From: Actinomycetes bacterium
Lineage (GTDB): Bacteria; Actinomycetota; Acidimicrobiia; Acidimicrobiales; RAAP-2
Direction of reading: 5' to 3'
Assembly (NCBI GenBank): GCA_021815645.1
Contig: JAKBAB010000010.1
Location: forward strand, 1 to 36,112
DNA length: 36,112 nucleotides
Both the position numbers and the translations under genes were made by a program. This document shows positions 33,294 to 36,112 of the stretch, one piece after another; within the stretch, counting starts at the first letter, position 1, and every line of letters starts with the position of its first letter. A model generated the notes under the pieces. It saw only the letters and a list, made by a program, of their open reading frames with translations, was not told the origin of the DNA and ran no database searches.

Positions 33294-34057
33294 TAGAGCA
33301 CCTTCGAAAGAAAGGTACGAAGTCGCTCGCTCTTCGGCGCCGAGAAGAGATCCTTCGGGGCGCCCGACTCCTCAATCACTCCGCCGTCGAGGAAGTACAC
33401 CGTATTGGCCACCTCGCGCGCGAAGTTGATTTCGTGCGTGACGACAATCATCGTCATGCCGCTACGGGCTAGGTCCTTCATGACGTCGAGAACTTCACCG
33501 ACTAGTTCGGGGTCGAGCGCCGAGGTCGGCTCGTCAAAAAGCATCAACTTTGGGTCCATCGCCAACGCGCGCGCGATGGCCACGCGTTGCTGTTGCCCAC
33601 CCGATATCTGACTGGGGTAGTTCTTCTCCTTATCGGGCAGTCCCACTCGCTCGAGCAGCTCTCGGGCTCGTCGCCGAGCCGTCTCGGGATCGATTTTTAG
33701 CACTTTCACCAGACCGATGGTGATGTTCTCCAGCACGGTCAGGTGCTGAAAGAGGTTGAACTTCTGAAACACCATCCCGATACGGGCGCGCTCGGCGCAG
33801 ATTTCGCGGTCATTTCGTTCGTAGAGTTTTCCCCCGCGGGCCTGGTAGCCGACGAGCTGTCCATCGACGCGCAACTCCCCCGCGTCGTGCTTCTCTAAGT
33901 GATTAATACACCGCAGAAGGGTACTCTTGCCCGAACCGGACGGACCGATGAGGCAAGTGACTTCCCCGCGTACGACGGTCAGGTCCACTTCGCGAAGGAC
34001 CACGACCCCGTTGTAGGACTTGCGCACGGCGCGCGCTTCCACCATGGCGTCGGTCAT
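33293..34057 (-). CDS. Polar amino-acid ABC importer, ATP-binding protein
   Basis: 254-aa GlnQ/HisP-type ATPase. Walker A is GPSGSGKST, the signature [16 protein letters not shown], Walker [14 protein letters not shown], and VVTHEINFA holds the switch His. The track ORF from 35002 is not one gene: its first 315 residues are out of frame within the permease. The true ATG at 34057 overlaps the permease stop as ATGA. It pairs with the permease and binding protein upstream. Confidence 0.95.
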   Translation of the reverse strand: MTDAMVEARAVRKSYNGVVVLREVDLTVVRGEVTCLIGPSGSGKSTLLRCINHLEKHDAGELRVDGQLVGYQARGGKLYERNDREICAERARIGMVFQKFNLFQHLTVLENITIGLVKVLKIDPETARRRARELLERVGLPDKEKNYPSQISGGQQQRVAIARALAMDPKLMLFDEPTSALDPELVGEVLDVMKDLARSGMTMIVVTHEINFAREVANTVYFLDGGVIEESGAPKDLFSAPKSERLRTFLSKVL

Positions 34058-35073
34058 CGGCGCGCCGCCGCGACGTGGCGGGACGGAAATTTTACGAGGA
34101 TACCGTGGAGGTCTCTTCGCAACCTCTCGATCGGGGTGGGTGGGGGCGTGCGCAACGCGCCGCGCGCGAAGTGTCGCTCCAAGTAGAACTGACCGATGGA
34201 CAAGACGGTCGTCACGATCAAGTACCACAGTCCCGCAACAATCAGTAACTGCATAACCTCGAAGTTGTTCGCCGAGATATTCGTCGCGGCGCCCAAGAGT
34301 TCGGTCAGGGAGACCGACGCGGCCAGTGACGTCGTTTTGAGCATGGAGATGACCTCGTTGCCCGTGGGCGGGATGATGACCCGCATCGCCTGGGGCAAGA
34401 CGACGAAGCGCAGCGTCTGAGAGCGCGTCATGCCGAGGGAGCTGGCCGCCTCGGTCTGACCCTCGTCGACCGCGAGCAGTCCCGAGCGGGCGATCTCGGA
34501 CATGTACGCTCCTTCGTTCAGCCCAAAGGCCACCAGGGCCGTGTGAAACGGGGTAAAGAAAGCGTTCAAATTTAGGCTGAAGAACGTAACGTTGACGAAG
34601 GGCACGCCCAGGGTAATGACCTTGTAGAGAGCGGTGATATTGAACCAAAACAGCAGCTGGGCGTAAACGGGCGTCCCGCGGAAGAACCACGTATAGGTCC
34701 ACGCCGTTCCCGAAAGCAGACGACTCGTGGAACGGCGCATGATGGCGACCACGACGCCCAGAACGATTCCCACCGCCATCGCGAGCACGGTCAGTTCGAT
34801 AGTCGTCACCAAGCCGTGGAGAATTTCGGCCGAGGTGAAGTAGTGAAACACGGTATTCCAAAAGAACCGCCACTCGAGTCGCGGCCGGCAGTGACGCACC
34901 CCCGCGACCGTGCGACAGATAAAAGTTCCCGACGGCACCTTCGACAACAAGGTGTGCACCAGCATCGCCACCGCTACGAGGGCGACGAACGCGCCAACCC
35001 ACCTACCAACGTGACGAACGGGAACGACGGTTAGGTCGTTCCCGTCGCCACTTGTCATTCGGGTATCCGCCAA
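34054..35073 (-). CDS. Polar amino-acid ABC importer, permease (HisM/GlnP type)
   Basis: Up to 339 aa. One extra N-terminal helix (about 28-46) is followed by an external loop with two cysteines ([12 protein letters not shown]). The HisM-like core then begins at [19 protein letters not shown]. The EAA coupling loop is [30 protein letters not shown]. The first codon is TTG at 35073; an ATG five codons on (35058) is also possible, and neither has a strong ribosome site. It lies 6 nt after the binding-protein stop. Confidence 0.92.
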   Translation of the reverse strand: MADTRMTSGDGNDLTVVPVRHVGRWVGAFVALVAVAMLVHTLLSKVPSGTFICRTVAGVRHCRPRLEWRFFWNTVFHYFTSAEILHGLVTTIELTVLAMAVGIVLGVVVAIMRRSTSRLLSGTAWTYTWFFRGTPVYAQLLFWFNITALYKVITLGVPFVNVTFFSLNLNAFFTPFHTALVAFGLNEGAYMSEIARSGLLAVDEGQTEAASSLGMTRSQTLRFVVLPQAMRVIIPPTGNEVISMLKTTSLAASVSLTELLGAATNISANNFEVMQLLIVAGLWYLIVTTVLSIGQFYLERHFARGALRTPPPTPIERLRRDLHGILVKFPSRHVAAARR

Positions 35074-35079
35074 GATTGG

Positions 35080-35964
35080 CTAGGAGATCGCTCCGTTGAG
35101 AACCATCTTCGAAAGGGGCAGGGCGCCCGCGCTTACCCCGTACTGCGACAGAATCTTTCCGTACGTTCCGTTTTGCACCAAGGTCTTAAGGGCCGCGTCA
35201 ATGGCGTGCGCCAGACCCAGCCCGGCGGGCGTCTTGGGCGTAGCGATGCCGTAGGGCGCAACTTCAATAGCCTTGCCGAGCAGTTTGAACTTGCCCTGCG
35301 ACAGCGAAACGATGTAGCCCGCCACCTGGGAGTCGACGAAGCCCACCTGGGCCTGACCCGACAGAACGGCAGTATTGGCCTCGTTTTGGGTCGCGAAGGT
35401 GCGGACCGTCAACTTTTTCGATGGCGCACACTTACCGGCCTGACGATTAGCGTCACTCTGCTCGGTCGTTCCGGTCTCGACCGCCACGGTCAGGCCGCAC
35501 AGGCTCGGGAGTCCTTTGAAGCTCACCTTGGACGTCGACAGAGCGTAGATGCCCTCTCCGGCTTGGAAGTAGTCGACGAAGTTGACACTCTTCTCACGAC
35601 TCTTTTCGTCGGTGAAAGACGAGTTGCCAATAACGTAACGGCCGGATTTAATACCAGCGATGATGTTGTCGAAGGTGACGTTGTTCTCCTTCACCTTGAT
35701 TCCGAGGGTGGTCGCGATGGCGTTAATGAGGTTGATGTCGAAGCCGACCATCGTCGTACCGTTCATCGACTCGTCGGGTGGGTAGGTCGCGTCGGTCGCG
35801 ACCTGCAAGGTCGTGTGGCGATAGGTCGCGGGTACGAGTTTGGCGTCCGCGGCGTTATAGACGCCCTTGGTTGACGAGGCTCCAGCCACCGCGGTGGCGG
35901 CCAACACGAGGGAACCGACCGCGGCTCCCACGAGAAACTGACGTAACGGTGACACTCGCGGCAT
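35080..35964 (-). CDS. Secreted amino-acid-binding protein of an ABC importer (SBP family 3)
   Basis: 294 aa from the ATG at 35964, which has GAGGGAG 5 nt upstream; the track start at 36099 adds a non-conserved tail. A Sec signal peptide (PLRQFLVGAAVGSLVLAATAVAGA) has no lipobox cysteine. The mature domain has LQVATDATYPPDES, MVGFDINLINAIATTLG, FDNIIAGIKSGRYVIG and PYGIATPKT, typical of family 3 polar amino-acid binders. Two cysteines (LCGLT and GKCAPS) may form a disulfide. It heads the importer operon. The ligand cannot be assigned. Confidence 0.92.
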   Translation of the reverse strand: MPRVSPLRQFLVGAAVGSLVLAATAVAGASSTKGVYNAADAKLVPATYRHTTLQVATDATYPPDESMNGTTMVGFDINLINAIATTLGIKVKENNVTFDNIIAGIKSGRYVIGNSSFTDEKSREKSVNFVDYFQAGEGIYALSTSKVSFKGLPSLCGLTVAVETGTTEQSDANRQAGKCAPSKKLTVRTFATQNEANTAVLSGQAQVGFVDSQVAGYIVSLSQGKFKLLGKAIEVAPYGIATPKTPAGLGLAHAIDAALKTLVQNGTYGKILSQYGVSAGALPLSKMVLNGAIS

Positions 35965-36112
35965 GGTCGCTCCCTCACTATCGAGCGCCCTTCGACGCCC
36001 GAGTCCGTCCCCATTGTTAGCAGGTTTCGCGAACCCGCTCTCACGCACCCCCGGCGGCGACAGCGGCGAACGGCGCGTCCTCGGGCCACTGGCCGCCACG
36101 CTCGGGGGTCAG

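Noticed and set aside
34058-35002. N-terminal 315 residues of the track ORF 33293..35002 as a giant fused ATPase
   Set aside because: This part overlaps the importer permease on the same strand in another frame, is Arg/Gly-rich without domains, and the true ATPase ATG at 34057 forms an ATGA overlap with the permease stop.
35965-36112. Extension of the binding-protein ORF, or a separate gene at the right edge
   Set aside because: The extended residues precede a clear signal peptide with its own ribosome site. No other convincing frame is seen; this is probably the operon leader and promoter region.
1-36112. tRNA, rRNA, CRISPR, insertion sequence or prophage
   Set aside because: No repeat-spacer arrays, transposase or integrase motifs, terminal inverted repeats or tRNA-like cloverleaf were seen. 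Gaps are nearly all under 175 nt and the genes are core functions.

Overview
The window is a compact, GC-rich bacterial chromosome segment. It is almost entirely protein-coding and full of 1-4 nt stop/start overlaps and GTG starts. Gene content points to an Actinomycetota: SepF/YggT/DivIVA sit beside ftsZ with no ftsA, there is a DksA-like gene next to lspA and rluD, a Bpa/PafE proteasome activator, a DUF3040 membrane protein and an actinobacterial-type HNH protein. Order from ftsZ through divIVA, the DksA-like gene, lspA and rluD towards dnaE resembles, from memory, Streptomyces. The lack of ileS and ylmD here, and of murF and murD in the dcw cluster, suggests a deep lineage, possibly Acidimicrobiia. 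That placement is inference.

Region 1 (1-5.7 kb): a gene fragment at the left edge, dnaE (replicative polymerase) and bpa on the minus strand. Divergent from bpa are an Rrf2-type regulator and a group-2 sigma-70 factor with a clear promoter. Region 2 (5.7-11.7 kb, minus strand): rluD, lspA, a DksA/TraR protein with a very long Lys/Ala-rich extension, divIVA, yggT, sepF, yggS and ftsZ. Region 3 (11.8-23.5 kb, minus strand): the division and cell-wall cluster, transcribed mraZ-rsmH-ftsL-ftsI-murE-mraY-ftsW-murG-murC-murB-ftsQ and then ftsZ. Upstream of mraZ are five perfectly phased 10-bp GTGG repeats with a promoter -10 element inside them, a likely MraZ autoregulatory operator. murF and murD are missing from their usual slots.

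Region 4 (23.6-26.3 kb, minus strand): a translationally coupled set of DUF3040, ROK sugar kinase, a small conserved-looking protein, an HNH protein and a lipoate/biotin-ligase-like protein. Region 5 (26.4-32.1 kb, plus strand): LMW protein-tyrosine phosphatase, NhaA antiporter, nitronate monooxygenase-like flavoprotein, Fur-family regulator, then an ABC-2 exporter (ATPase plus permease) coupled to a nitroreductase. Region 6 (32.1-36 kb, minus strand): a polar amino-acid ABC importer (binding protein, permease, ATPase) coupled to a class III CoA-transferase.

Most of the window is core chromosome. I see no prophage, insertion sequence, CRISPR array, tRNA or rRNA, and no clearly new defence or biosynthetic system. 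The most interesting points are the phased MraZ operator, the murD/murF-less dcw cluster, the sigma factor with altered -35-contact residues, the histone-H1/TolA-like DksA fusion, and the importer/CoA-transferase operon whose binding protein lacks a lipid anchor.
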